64,000 bases of DNA, taken from assembly GCF_000026225.1 (NCBI RefSeq), contig NC_011740.1:2418001-2482000 (forward strand), given 5' to 3'. The position numbers were made by a program, and so were the translations under genes. Below, in pieces: positions 36,057-45,675 of the stretch (positions within the stretch are counted from its first letter, which is position 1; every line of letters starts with the position of its first letter). Under the pieces are notes generated by a model. It was not told the origin of the DNA, ran no database searches, and saw nothing but the letters and a program-made list of their open reading frames with translations. The DNA is from Escherichia fergusonii ATCC 35469 (GTDB lineage: Bacteria > Pseudomonadota > Gammaproteobacteria > Enterobacterales > Enterobacteriaceae).

Positions 36057-37340
36057 ATGGCTGATACAAAAGCAAAGCTCACTCTCAATGGTGATTCTGC
36101 TATTGAACTGGATGTGCTGAAAGGCACGCTCGGACAGGACGTTATCGACATTCGTAGCCTCGGCTCAAAAGGCATGTTTACTTTTGATCCTGGATTCACC
36201 TCTACTGCATCATGTGAATCTAAAATAACTTTTATTGATGGTGACGAAGGTATTTTGTTGCATCGCGGTTTCCCTATCGACCAGCTGGCAACCGAATCAA
36301 GTTATCTGGAAGTGTGCTATATCCTGCTTTATGGTGAGAAACCGACTCAGGAACAGTATGACGAGTTCAAAAAGACCGTTACCCGCCATACCATGATTCA
36401 TGAGCAAATCACCCGCCTGTTCCACGCTTTCCGTCGCGACTCGCATCCAATGGCTGTTATGTGCGGTATCACTGGTGCCCTTGCAGCTTTCTATCATGAC
36501 TCCCTGGATGTCAATAACCCACGTCATCGTGAGATTGCGGCTTATCGCCTGTTGTCAAAAATGCCAACCATGGCGGCAATGTGTTACAAATATTCTATTG
36601 GTCAGCCTTTTGTTTACCCACGTAACGATCTCTCTTACGCAGGCAACTTCCTGCATATGATGTTCTCTACGCCGTGTGAACCGTATGAAGTTAACCCCAT
36701 TCTGGAACGCGCAATGGATCGTATTCTGATCCTGCATGCTGACCATGAACAGAACGCTTCTACCTCTACCGTGCGTACCGCTGGCTCTTCTGGTGCAAAC
36801 CCGTTCGCCTGTATCGCCGCAGGTATTGCTTCTTTGTGGGGACCGGCACACGGCGGCGCCAACGAAGCTGCACTGAAAATGCTGGAAGAAATCAGCTCAG
36901 TGAAACACATTCCAGAATTTATGCGTCGTGCGAAAGATAAAAATGACTCTTTCCGCCTGATGGGCTTTGGTCACCGCGTCTATAAAAATTATGATCCACG
37001 TGCCACTGTAATGCGTGAAACCTGTCACGAAGTGCTGAAAGAGCTGGGCAGCAAAGATGAGTTGCTGGAAGTGGCGATGGAACTTGAGCACATTGCGCTG
37101 AACGACCCGTACTTTATCGAGAAGAAACTGTACCCGAACGTCGATTTCTATTCTGGTATTATCCTGAAAGCGATGGGTATTCCGTCTTCCATGTTTACCG
37201 TTATCTTTGCAATGGCACGTACCGTAGGCTGGATCGCCCACTGGAACGAAATGCACAGCGAAGGAATGAAAATCGCCCGCCCACGTCAGCTGTACACCGG
37301 CTACGCGCAGCGTGATTTTAAGTCGGATATTAAGAAGTAA
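36057..37340 (+). CDS. gltA: Citrate synthase (type II)
   Basis: GltA condenses acetyl-CoA and oxaloacetate in the first TCA step. The 427-residue product is the hexameric, NADH-inhibited Gram-negative type, with an N-terminal beta domain (1-60). Catalytic His residues lie in LWGPAHGGANEA and GFGHRVYKNYDPR, and the catalytic Asp in VDFYSGIILKAMG. The start ATG follows ctaaggaga. A strong terminator lies about 20 bp after the stop. Sequence and length match K-12. Confidence 0.98.
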   Translation: MADTKAKLTLNGDSAIELDVLKGTLGQDVIDIRSLGSKGMFTFDPGFTSTASCESKITFIDGDEGILLHRGFPIDQLATESSYLEVCYILLYGEKPTQEQYDEFKKTVTRHTMIHEQITRLFHAFRRDSHPMAVMCGITGALAAFYHDSLDVNNPRHREIAAYRLLSKMPTMAAMCYKYSIGQPFVYPRNDLSYAGNFLHMMFSTPCEPYEVNPILERAMDRILILHADHEQNASTSTVRTAGSSGANPFACIAAGIASLWGPAHGGANEAALKMLEEISSVKHIPEFMRRAKDKNDSFRLMGFGHRVYKNYDPRATVMRETCHEVLKELGSKDELLEVAMELEHIALNDPYFIEKKLYPNVDFYSGIILKAMGIPSSMFTVIFAMARTVGWIAHWNEMHSEGMKIARPRQLYTGYAQRDFKSDIKK

Positions 37341-37356
37341 AAATGACACCGACAAA

Positions 37357-37387
37357 ACCCTGCGTGTTTTTCACGCAGGTTTTTTAT
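37357..37387 (+). terminator. gltA intrinsic terminator
   Basis: CCTGCGTG-TTTTT-CACGCAGG followed by TTTTTT forms a textbook Rho-independent terminator 19 bases after the gltA stop. Confidence 0.92.
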
Positions 37388-37896
37388 TTCTGCACCAACA
37401 GCAAAGATATTGATAATCAATAAAAAGACGTATTTATTATCGATCAGAGAGGTCACAAACTCCGCAACCGTTATACCTGCCCGGTTAGTGCATTAATTAA
37501 CCATGCCATGGCGCACCGTTAATGACACAATATGACCTTTATCTCCTCTGTTGTGCAAAACTTCGAGTATTCGAAAAGCAGCAAAAAAGTGAAGCCCGAT
37601 AAGTGCTGAGCCCCATGGATGTGCCGAATAATCCGCAACAACAGTGCACATACTCGAATTATTTAGAATATATATTTATTAATTCTCTACAACATTATTA
37701 CACTTAGAAATATCTTAATCTTTACTTTCTCATATTAAAATCACCACAACATCACCAATTCACAATAAATTCAATGTGTTATCGCAAAATAAATATAACT
37801 TAATAATCAATTAAGTATAAGTCGAAATACTTTAGCTTGAATTCCATTTATTATACGAACAGTCGCGATTTCTCAATCCACTAAAAGGACTCTGTT
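37388..37896 (+). promoter_or_regulatory. ybgD upstream region
   Basis: This AT-rich stretch of about 500 bp holds no credible gene. It should carry the fimbrial promoter for ybgD; its composition suits H-NS silencing, as reported for cryptic E. coli fimbriae. A 9-bp inverted pair, ttcgagtat (37562-37570) and atactcgaa (37650-37658), is present. There is no adjacent recombinase. The ybgD ribosome site is aaaagga at about 37882-37888. Confidence 0.5.
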
Positions 37897-38460
37897 ATGT
37901 TTAAAGGAAAAACATTGATCGCCACGGCAATAACTTTATTGCTTGCCTCTACTGCTTATGCTGCTGATGAAGGTTCCGGTGAAATTCATTTCAAAGGGGA
38001 AGTCATTGAAGCACCATGTGAAATTAGTCAGAACGACATTGATAAACAAGTTGAACTCGGTCAAGTTTCTACCAACCATATTAATCAGGCACACCACAGT
38101 GATGCGATTGCCGTTGATATTCATTTAATCCATTGTGATCTGGAAAATTCTAATAATGGTTCTGGCGGCAAAATCTCCAAAGTCTCCGTTACCTTTGATA
38201 GTTCAGCGAAAACGACCAATGCGGACCCAATCCTCAGTAATACCAGTACCGGAGAAGCAACGGGTGTCGGTGTTCGCTTAATGAATAAAAATCAGAGCAA
38301 TATCACGTTAGGTACTGCGACCCCTGATATTGAACTGATCCCAGCCTCAACTGAGCAGACGCTGAACTTCTTCGCCTGGATGGAACAACTTGATCAAGCG
38401 ACACCAGTAACGCCGGGGGCAGTCACGGCGAATGCAACCTACGTACTGGAATATAAGTAA
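37897..38460 (+). CDS. ybgD: Fimbrial major-type subunit YbgD
   Basis: The 187-residue product is a chaperone-usher pilin. It has a Sec signal peptide (cleavage after STAYA) and the N-terminal donor-strand region. A disulfide pair is likely formed by Cys in EAPCEIS and IHCDLE, and the C-terminal beta-zipper pattern ends ATYVLEYK. It is the first gene of ybgDQPO. The usher gene follows after about 50 bp. Confidence 0.93.
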   Translation: MFKGKTLIATAITLLLASTAYAADEGSGEIHFKGEVIEAPCEISQNDIDKQVELGQVSTNHINQAHHSDAIAVDIHLIHCDLENSNNGSGGKISKVSVTFDSSAKTTNADPILSNTSTGEATGVGVRLMNKNQSNITLGTATPDIELIPASTEQTLNFFAWMEQLDQATPVTPGAVTANATYVLEYK

Positions 38461-38509
38461 GTTCAACCGAGGCGGCCTCCTGCCGCCTTATTTAAAATAT
38501 TTATCAGGT

Positions 38510-40969
38510 ATGGACACCGTGAATATTTACCGACTCTCTATTATTTTCTGTCTGGCGGCGGTAATACCTTCCGCTCTGGCAGTGGAGTTCAATCTTAACG
38601 TTCTTGATAAATCAATGCGCGACAGTATCGATTTATCGTTACTCAAAGAAAAAAATGCTATTGCTCCCGGTGAATATTTTGTCAGTATCGTCATAAATAA
38701 TAATCAAATCAGCAGTGGGCAAAAAATTCGCTGGCAGAAAGCAGGAGACCAAATCAAGGCGTGTATAGATAGTTCTCTGATGGATAAATTTGGCCTGAAA
38801 GATGAAGTCCGCCAGTCATTACCGATAGTTAATAATTGTGTCGATTTTAAATCCAGGCCTGAGATTGTTTTCGTATTCGATCAAAGCAATCAACAGCTTA
38901 ATATTACAATTCCACAGGCCTGGCTTGCCTGGCACTCAGAAAACTGGACTCCGCCTTCAACATGGAATGCGGGTGTACCTGGTGTATTACTGGATTACAA
39001 CCTGTTTGCCAGCACGTATCGTCCACAAGAGGGGAGCAATAATACCAATTTAAATGCCTACGGCACTGCCGGACTCAACGCTGGAGCGTGGCGACTGCGT
39101 AGTGATTACCAACTAAACCAGTCTGACAGCGGTGACCACCGCGACGAATCGGCTATCATTTCGCGAACATATCTGTTTCGCCCCTTACCGCAACCAGGCG
39201 CACGCTTAACTCTCGGCGAAACGGATCTTAGCTCTAATATTTTCGAAGGTTTCTCTTACACAGGCGCGGCGTTGACCAGTGATGATCGGATGTTGCCGTG
39301 GGAGTTACGGGGGTACGCTCCACAAATCAGTGGCATCGCCCAAACCAATGCCACTGTCACCATCAGTCATAATGGTCGGGTGATATATCAGAAGAAAGTG
39401 CCACCAGGCCCGTTTATTGTTGACGACCTCAATCAATCAGTACAAGGCACTCTGGATGTCAAAGTGACCGAAGAAGATGGCCGGGTTAACAGTTTTCAGA
39501 TTTCCGCTGCCTCTACCCCCTTCCTGACACGTCAAGGGCAAGTGCGCTATAAACTGGCAGCCGGGCGCCCACGCGCTTCAATGTCACACCATACTGAAAA
39601 TGAAACCTTTCTCAGTAGCGAAGCGTCCTGGGGAGTTCTTTCCAATACTTCACTCTATGGTGGTATGCTCCTCTCCGGGGATGATTATCACTCCGGGGCG
39701 CTGGGTATCGGGCAAAATATGCTCTGGCTGGGGGCGCTCTCGTTCGACGTGACCTGGGCCAAAAGTCAGTTTAATCAGCAAGAAGATGAGCAAGGCTACA
39801 GTTATCGTGTTAACCACAGCAAACGAATAGATGCCACCGACAGTTTGCTCTCTTTAGCGGCTTACCGCTTTTCTGATCGCCAATTTCATAGTTACGCCAA
39901 TTATATTGATCATAAATATAATGATGCCGATACCCACGACGAAAAGCAGACCATTAGTATTTCTGCAAGCCAACCGATCACGCCACTAAATCTTAACCTT
40001 AACGTCAACCTGCTGCGTCAGAGATGGTGGAATGCCGATACCACTACAACTGCAAATATAACCGCCGGGTTTAATGTGGATATCGGTGACTGGAAAGATA
40101 TTTCGGTCTCGACTTCATTTAACACCACCCATTACGAAGACAAAAAACGCGACAACCAGATTTACTTCTCGATCTCGCTACCTGTTGGTGAAGGTGGCCG
40201 ACTCGGCTATGACTTGCAAAACAGCAGCAACACCACCACACACCGCATGTCATGGAACGACACACTGGATGAACACAATAGTTGGGGAATGTCCGCCGGG
40301 CTGCAATCAGATCGCCCCGATAATGGTGCGCAGGTCAGTGGCAATTACCAGCATCTCAGTTCTGTCGGCGAATGGGATCTCACCGGAACATACGCTACTA
40401 ATGATTACACTTCCGCCAGTTCCAGTTGGAGTGGTTCTTTTACCGCCACGCAATATGGCGCAGCATTTCATCGCCGCAGCTCCACTAACGAACCGCGTTT
40501 AATGGTCAGTACCGATGGTGTCGCGAATATCCCCGTTCAGGGCAATCTCGATTACACCAACCACTTTGGTATTGCAGTGGTGCCATTTGTCGCCAGCTAC
40601 CAGCCTTCAACAGTTGCCATAAATATGAACAACTTACCTGAAGGCGTTACCGTTTCTGAAAATGTAGTTAAAGAAACGTGGATTGAAGGAGCGATTGGCT
40701 TTAAATCTATGGCCTCTCGTTCCGGCAAAGATCTCAGTGTCATTATTCGCCAGGCCAGTGGACAGTTCCCCCCGCTGGGTGCGGATATCCAACAAACTAC
40801 ACGGGGTGTTAGCGTGGGAATGGTGAGCGAAGATGGGCACGCATGGCTTAGCGGCGTGGATGAAAATCAACAGTTTACTGTCCTCTGGGGAGATAACCGG
40901 AGTTGCACTATTCACCTTCCTGAACGCATGGAAGATACCTCAAAGCGTCTGATTCTCCCGTGTCATTAA
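38510..40969 (+). CDS. ybgQ: Fimbrial outer-membrane usher YbgQ
   Basis: The 819-residue usher has a signal peptide (ending SALAVEF) and the N-terminal periplasmic domain that binds chaperone-subunit complexes. The central beta-barrel with plug follows (RGYAPQISGIAQTNATVTIS lies in the plug/barrel area), and then two C-terminal domains. Start at MDTVNIYRL gives the expected length; the ORF runs 26 codons further upstream into ybgD. Many substitutions against K-12 are seen, consistent with faster evolution of surface assembly genes. Intact, with no frameshift. Confidence 0.94.
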   Translation: MDTVNIYRLSIIFCLAAVIPSALAVEFNLNVLDKSMRDSIDLSLLKEKNAIAPGEYFVSIVINNNQISSGQKIRWQKAGDQIKACIDSSLMDKFGLKDEVRQSLPIVNNCVDFKSRPEIVFVFDQSNQQLNITIPQAWLAWHSENWTPPSTWNAGVPGVLLDYNLFASTYRPQEGSNNTNLNAYGTAGLNAGAWRLRSDYQLNQSDSGDHRDESAIISRTYLFRPLPQPGARLTLGETDLSSNIFEGFSYTGAALTSDDRMLPWELRGYAPQISGIAQTNATVTISHNGRVIYQKKVPPGPFIVDDLNQSVQGTLDVKVTEEDGRVNSFQISAASTPFLTRQGQVRYKLAAGRPRASMSHHTENETFLSSEASWGVLSNTSLYGGMLLSGDDYHSGALGIGQNMLWLGALSFDVTWAKSQFNQQEDEQGYSYRVNHSKRIDATDSLLSLAAYRFSDRQFHSYANYIDHKYNDADTHDEKQTISISASQPITPLNLNLNVNLLRQRWWNADTTTTANITAGFNVDIGDWKDISVSTSFNTTHYEDKKRDNQIYFSISLPVGEGGRLGYDLQNSSNTTTHRMSWNDTLDEHNSWGMSAGLQSDRPDNGAQVSGNYQHLSSVGEWDLTGTYATNDYTSASSSWSGSFTATQYGAAFHRRSSTNEPRLMVSTDGVANIPVQGNLDYTNHFGIAVVPFVASYQPSTVAINMNNLPEGVTVSENVVKETWIEGAIGFKSMASRSGKDLSVIIRQASGQFPPLGADIQQTTRGVSVGMVSEDGHAWLSGVDENQQFTVLWGDNRSCTIHLPERMEDTSKRLILPCH

Positions 40970-40983
40970 TTAAGGAAAAGACA

Positions 40984-41715
40984 ATGACAATATGCAAAGG
41001 CATGTTCCTTATTCTATTAACAACCAGTCTGTACAGTCATGCTGCTCTCCAACCAGATCGCACGCGCATTGTGTTTGATGCCAACAACAAAGCAACCAGT
41101 TTGCGAGTGGAAAACCGCAGCGATAAACTCCCTTATCTGGCCTACTCATGGATAGAAAACGAAAAGGGCGAGAAAAGCGATGACCTGCTGGTAGCCTTGC
41201 CCCCCATTCAGCGTCTGGAGCCCAAAGCAACTTCCCAGGTGCGTATCGTTAAACAAGCCTCAACCACGCAACTTCCTGCTGATCGGGAAACGCTGTTTTA
41301 TTACAATTTACGAGAAATCCCTCCCGCCCCCGATAAAAACAATGATCATGCCGTTTTACAAGTTGCCGTCCAGAGCAGAATTAAATTGTTCTGGCGACCT
41401 GCTGCATTACGTAAGAAAACCGGCGATCACGTCGAACAACAGCTACAGGTTAATCAGCAGAATAACCAACTGATAATGAAAAATCCGACCCCTTATTATC
41501 TGACAATCGCCTATCTGGGGCGGGATGTGAAGGGCGTGCTTCCGGGGTTTAAAAGTATGATGATTGCCCCTTTTAGTACTGCTTCAACGGCTACGGGGAA
41601 TTATACAGGTAATCAGTTTTACCTCGGTTATATGGACGATTACGGTGCATTGCGCATGAATACCCTAAAATGCCAGGGCGAGTGCCGTTTACAGCCTGTC
41701 GAGGAGAATAAATGA
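40984..41715 (+). CDS. ybgP: Periplasmic fimbrial chaperone YbgP
   Basis: This is a PapD-like chaperone of 243 residues: signal peptide (ending SHAALQ), then two Ig-like domains. The subunit-binding Arg lies early in DRTRIVF and the G1-strand partner Lys in RIKLFWRP. The start ATG (40984) follows aaggaaaag. It overlaps ybgO by 4 bp (ATGA). It escorts YbgD and YbgO through the periplasm to the usher. Confidence 0.93.
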   Translation: MTICKGMFLILLTTSLYSHAALQPDRTRIVFDANNKATSLRVENRSDKLPYLAYSWIENEKGEKSDDLLVALPPIQRLEPKATSQVRIVKQASTTQLPADRETLFYYNLREIPPAPDKNNDHAVLQVAVQSRIKLFWRPAALRKKTGDHVEQQLQVNQQNNQLIMKNPTPYYLTIAYLGRDVKGVLPGFKSMMIAPFSTASTATGNYTGNQFYLGYMDDYGALRMNTLKCQGECRLQPVEENK

Positions 41716-42773
41716 GTCTCTGCAAAAGCGTATTGCTTATCTTTAGCCTGCTTTTTATACCCCTTAAAGCTGCGCTGGCACTGGACTGTTATTTTGGTAA
41801 TGCTGGCGGCCCGGTTGAAAAATCAGAGGGAATACTTCCTTTCGCTGTACCTTCAAATGCCAGACCAGGAGATAAAATCTGGGAGTCTGACGATATCAAA
41901 ATTCCTGTTTATTGCGACAACAATACCAATGGTAACTTTGAAAGCGAACATGTTTACGCCTGGGTAAACCCCTATCCAGGAGTGCAGGATCGTTACTACC
42001 AATTAGGTGTCACTTATAACGGTGTTGATTACGATGCCAGTCAGGGAAAAAGCAGTATCGACACGACACAATGTATCGATAGCAAAAATATTGACATCTA
42101 CACACCAGAACAAATTATTGCCATGGGATGGCAGAGTAAACTCTGTTCCGGTGATCCTGAAAATATACACAAAAAACGAACTTTTATTGCCCGAATGCGT
42201 TTGTATGTCAAAATCCGCGAAATGCCTCCTCATGACTATCAAAGCCCGCTCAGCGATTATATTGTGGTGCAATTTGACGGCAAAGGTGGCATTAACGAAG
42301 ATCCCGGCGCAAAAAACCTGAAATATCATATTCAAGGTCTGGAAAATATCCGCGTTCTGGATTGCAGTGTCAATTTTTCGATTGAACCGGCTAATCAGAT
42401 GATTGATTTTGGTCGCTTTAATGTGCTTGATATTCGCCGCCATAATATGACTAAAACATTTAGTATCCAGACGACGAAATCACAAAATAGCCAGTGTACA
42501 GATGGCTTTAAAGTGAGTTCCTCATTTTACACCGAAGAAACTCTGGTGGAGGAAGACAAAGCCCTGTTGATCGGCAATGGTTTACGACTGCGATTACTGG
42601 ATGAAAACGCCTCGCCCTATGCCTTTAACAAATATACGGAATATGCCGACTTCACCAGCGATATGCTCATTTATAAGCAAACTTATACAGCAGAATTGTC
42701 CTCTATTACAGGAACACCTATTCAACCCGGCCCCTTTGACACCGTGGTGCTGTTTAAAATTAACTACAACTGA
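41712..42773 (+). CDS. ybgO: Fimbrial adhesin-like protein YbgO
   Basis: The 353-residue product has a signal peptide (ending ALALDC). Its layout is that of a two-domain tip protein: an N-terminal lectin-like domain (about 20-200) and a C-terminal pilin domain ending in a beta-zipper strand, FDTVVLFKINYN. Cysteine pairs suggest disulfides in both domains. It is the last gene of the fimbrial unit. Binding target is unknown. Confidence 0.9.
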   Translation: MSLCKSVLLIFSLLFIPLKAALALDCYFGNAGGPVEKSEGILPFAVPSNARPGDKIWESDDIKIPVYCDNNTNGNFESEHVYAWVNPYPGVQDRYYQLGVTYNGVDYDASQGKSSIDTTQCIDSKNIDIYTPEQIIAMGWQSKLCSGDPENIHKKRTFIARMRLYVKIREMPPHDYQSPLSDYIVVQFDGKGGINEDPGAKNLKYHIQGLENIRVLDCSVNFSIEPANQMIDFGRFNVLDIRRHNMTKTFSIQTTKSQNSQCTDGFKVSSSFYTEETLVEEDKALLIGNGLRLRLLDENASPYAFNKYTEYADFTSDMLIYKQTYTAELSSITGTPIQPGPFDTVVLFKINYN

Positions 42774-42921
42774 TCGCCTGTACTGCCCTTTTCCACCCAG
42801 AGGGGCAGACTTCTCAACTATTTTGCTATTTTTCAAATTTTCTTGATTGCTGATATTTTTTCTTAATCTGGCTTTCTTTATGCTGTATCGATATATCAGG
42901 GGCAGTTGCGGAGAGCATGGG

Positions 42922-43968
42922 ATGCCAGTTTTGCAGTGGAGTTTATTATTTTTATTATCAATTCTTCTTTCCGTGCTATTTCTGGCTTTGCATCTTCCTG
43001 CGGCATTATTGCTCGGCCCAATGGTGGCCGGAATTATCATCAGTATGAAAGGTGCTACCTTACAACTCCCCCGCTCCGCCTTCCTTGCCGCACAAGCCAT
43101 TCTTGGTTGCATGATTGCGCAGAATCTTACCGGGTCCATACTGACCACCCTTGCGCAAAACTGGCCCGTCGTGTTGGGTATATTACTGATTACGCTGTTT
43201 TCCAGCGCCGCAGTTGGCTGGCTATTGGTGCGCTACAGCTCACTTCCTGGTAATACAGGTGCATGGGGATCTTCTCCCGGCGGAGCGGCAGCAATGGTCG
43301 CGATGGCCCAGGATTATGGTGCCGATATCCGCCTGGTGGCATTTATGCAGTATCTACGGGTGCTGTTTGTTGCCGGGGCAGCGGTGCTGGTAACGCGGAT
43401 TATAATGGGCGACAGCGCCGAAACGACCAGCCAACAAATGGTATGGTTCCCTCCGGTTAGCCTGAATTTACTCAGTACGCTGATTCTGGCGAGCGTGACA
43501 GGTTTTATTGGCATTAAATTGCGCATCCCTTCCGGCACCATGTTGCTACCGATGCTTACAGGCGCATTCCTCCAGTCTGGTGAAATCATCACTATTGAAA
43601 TGCCGGAATGGCTGCTGGCGCTTGCTTATATGGGTATTGGCTGGCGTATTGGTCTGGGATTCGATAAGCAAATTTTGCTGCGCGCCTTACGCCCACTGCC
43701 GCAAATTTTGGCCTCAATCTTTGCTTTGCTGGCAATTTGTGCCGGGATGGCATGGGGGCTAACTTACTTTATGCAGATTGATTTTATGACTGCCTATCTC
43801 GCCACAAGCCCTGGTGGACTTGATACAGTGGCAGTCATTGCCGCAGGGAGCAACGCCGATATGGCGCTCATTATGGCGATGCAAACCCTGCGGTTGTTTA
43901 GCATTTTACTGACGGGGCCAGCCATTGCGCGGTTTATCTCAACATATGCGCCGAAACGAACAACTTAG
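42922..43968 (+). CDS. abrB: AbrB-family inner-membrane protein
   Basis: The 348-residue product has about ten membrane helices and a duplicated AbrB-type fold: GNTGAWGSSPGGAAAMVAMA in the first half and LATSPGGLDTVAVIAAGSNA in the second. K-12 AbrB is named as a regulator of aidB expression; related proteins may be ammonia-monooxygenase-like or transport proteins, so the molecular role is uncertain. I chose ATG 42922 (MPVLQWSLL); an in-frame ORF reaches 42847. It converges on pcp with a 57-bp gap. Confidence 0.9.
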   Translation: MPVLQWSLLFLLSILLSVLFLALHLPAALLLGPMVAGIIISMKGATLQLPRSAFLAAQAILGCMIAQNLTGSILTTLAQNWPVVLGILLITLFSSAAVGWLLVRYSSLPGNTGAWGSSPGGAAAMVAMAQDYGADIRLVAFMQYLRVLFVAGAAVLVTRIIMGDSAETTSQQMVWFPPVSLNLLSTLILASVTGFIGIKLRIPSGTMLLPMLTGAFLQSGEIITIEMPEWLLALAYMGIGWRIGLGFDKQILLRALRPLPQILASIFALLAICAGMAWGLTYFMQIDFMTAYLATSPGGLDTVAVIAAGSNADMALIMAMQTLRLFSILLTGPAIARFISTYAPKRTT

Positions 43969-44025
43969 GACAATGCCCGGCCGCAGTATGGCTGCGAGTG
44001 ATAGTCAACACAATGCACCAGGTTA

Positions 44026-44670
44026 TTAATGTGTCGCTCCACCTGCCACGATAATATCGGCATCGACATACAACGCCGTAATAATTGCGGTTTCGAGCGC
44101 TCTTCGCACGGTATCTGCCGCCATGCTCGGCGCTCCTGGGTGTGCCGCTGCCTGTTGAGGCAGGTAGGGAATATGAATAAATCCCCCTTTAACATCCGCC
44201 ATGCTACTTAATTTATGCAATAGCCCGTACATCACATGATTGCAGACAAAGGTTCCCGCCGTCTGGGATACAGAAGCCGGAATGCCAGCCTCCCGTATCG
44301 CTGAAACCATTGCTTTTATGGGTAAAGTGCTAAACCAGGCTGCCGGACCATTAGGGATTACCGGTACATCAACCGGCTGGTTGCCACGGTTATCCGGGAT
44401 TCGCGCATCATCAACGTTAATTGCCACGCGCTCAACCGTGATATCAGTTCGTCCACCAGCCTGTCCTACTGCCAGCACCACCGATGGCGAAAGCGCATCA
44501 ATTGCCGAATTCAGCACCGCTAACGACTCACCAAACACACACGGTAATTGCCGTGCCACCACCCGACAGCCACCAAGAATCGCATTATCGAGCTGCGAAA
44601 CTACTTCCCATGAAGGATTAATTTGCTCACCACCAAACGGTTCAAAACCGGTGATTAAAACGGTTTTCAT
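44026..44670 (-). CDS. pcp: Pyrrolidone-carboxylate peptidase (pyroglutamyl peptidase I)
   Basis: Pcp removes N-terminal pyroglutamate from peptides, releasing 5-oxoproline. The 214-residue product carries the family triad: Glu80 (ITVERVAINVDDAR), Cys143 (TAGTFVCNHVMYG) and His166 (GGFIHIPYLP). It is the last gene of an operon with DUF979, DUF969 and pxpA upstream. 5-Oxoproline made by Pcp is the substrate of PxpABC encoded in the same operon, which is strong contextual support. In K-12 the corresponding interval holds nei instead. Confidence 0.95.
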   Translation of the reverse strand: MKTVLITGFEPFGGEQINPSWEVVSQLDNAILGGCRVVARQLPCVFGESLAVLNSAIDALSPSVVLAVGQAGGRTDITVERVAINVDDARIPDNRGNQPVDVPVIPNGPAAWFSTLPIKAMVSAIREAGIPASVSQTAGTFVCNHVMYGLLHKLSSMADVKGGFIHIPYLPQQAAAHPGAPSMAADTVRRALETAIITALYVDADIIVAGGATH

Positions 44671-44679
44671 CCTGCCCCC

Positions 44680-45675
44680 TTATAAAAACATCAGGAAATA
44701 CATCAGGAAAATATTGACCAGCAATAGCATCAGGCCGGTCGGCACCTGGACTTTGATCACCGCGTTTTTATCCGGCAGCTCCAGCAAAGCAGCAGGTACG
44801 ATATTGAAATTCGCCGCCATCGGCGTCATCAACGTACCACAATAACCAGAGAACATCCCGATAGCGGCCATTACCGCCGGGTTACCACCATGTTGAAGCA
44901 CCAGAATAGGAATGCCGATCCCAGCAGTCACTATCGGGAAGGCGGCAAAAGCATTACCCATCACCATCGTCAGCAATGCCATACCAATGGTATAAACCGC
45001 TACTGCAATAAATCGACTATCTACCGCCAGATATTCCTGAGTGAGATACGAAATACCATTGCCAACACCCGCAGCCGTAAACAGCAAGCCCAACGTGGCG
45101 AGAATTTGCGGCAAGATAAACGCCCAGCCAATGGAGTCCAGAAGCCGACGCGCTTCCTGAATTGGCTGATGTACCCGCTCATGGGTCATTTTGATCCCCA
45201 TCGCCAGGCCAATCAGCGTACCCACCGTCATGGAAAACAGGGTCACCAGTGTCGAATGATTACCAGGACCAAATAGCGCTTCCTGCAAACCGGGAATGTG
45301 ATTGAACATCAGGACGCCAATCACCGTGACCAACGGAATCGCCAGTGCCGGATAAAAAAGCCGATTGCCCAACCGTTGGGCACTCTCTTCGCGCTGCTGT
45401 GGAGTACGCTGGTGATAACGCCCCAACTTAACGCCACCAAAACCAGCAATTAGCGCCATGAGTACAACTGCCACCCCGACCGCAATATTGACCGTGCGTT
45501 TATCGCCAACCAATGAGTACGTCCAGTCGCCAAGCAAAAACAACAGGCCGTAAATGCCCCAGAACAGCCCGGTGGTCACACGGCGCGGGTTCGCTTTATC
45601 CTGCCAGGACATCACCGCCACTATCAGCAGGACGATCCCTGCCAGCCAGTAAAGCCAGCTTTGCTGAAAATTCAT
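44680..45675 (-). CDS. DUF979 family inner-membrane protein
   Basis: The 331-residue product has about nine hydrophobic segments, from WLYWLAGIVLLIVAVMSW to a C-terminal LMLLLVNIFLMYFLMFL. Between them are conserved loops such as PIVTAGIGIPILVLQHGGNP and GYCGTLMTPMAANFN. I recognise it as the DUF979 family, which is nearly always encoded next to DUF969. It overlaps the DUF969 gene by 4 bp and precedes pcp by 9 bp. Together the pair look like a two-component permease; 5-oxoproline or pyroglutamyl peptides are the obvious candidates. That role is inferred. Confidence 0.82.
   Translation of the reverse strand: MNFQQSWLYWLAGIVLLIVAVMSWQDKANPRRVTTGLFWGIYGLLFLLGDWTYSLVGDKRTVNIAVGVAVVLMALIAGFGGVKLGRYHQRTPQQREESAQRLGNRLFYPALAIPLVTVIGVLMFNHIPGLQEALFGPGNHSTLVTLFSMTVGTLIGLAMGIKMTHERVHQPIQEARRLLDSIGWAFILPQILATLGLLFTAAGVGNGISYLTQEYLAVDSRFIAVAVYTIGMALLTMVMGNAFAAFPIVTAGIGIPILVLQHGGNPAVMAAIGMFSGYCGTLMTPMAANFNIVPAALLELPDKNAVIKVQVPTGLMLLLVNIFLMYFLMFL

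Noticed and set aside
37562..37658. fim-like invertible promoter switch called as a feature
   Set aside because: Only a 9-bp inverted pair with a short spacer and no recombinase gene, so it is kept as a low-score observation only.
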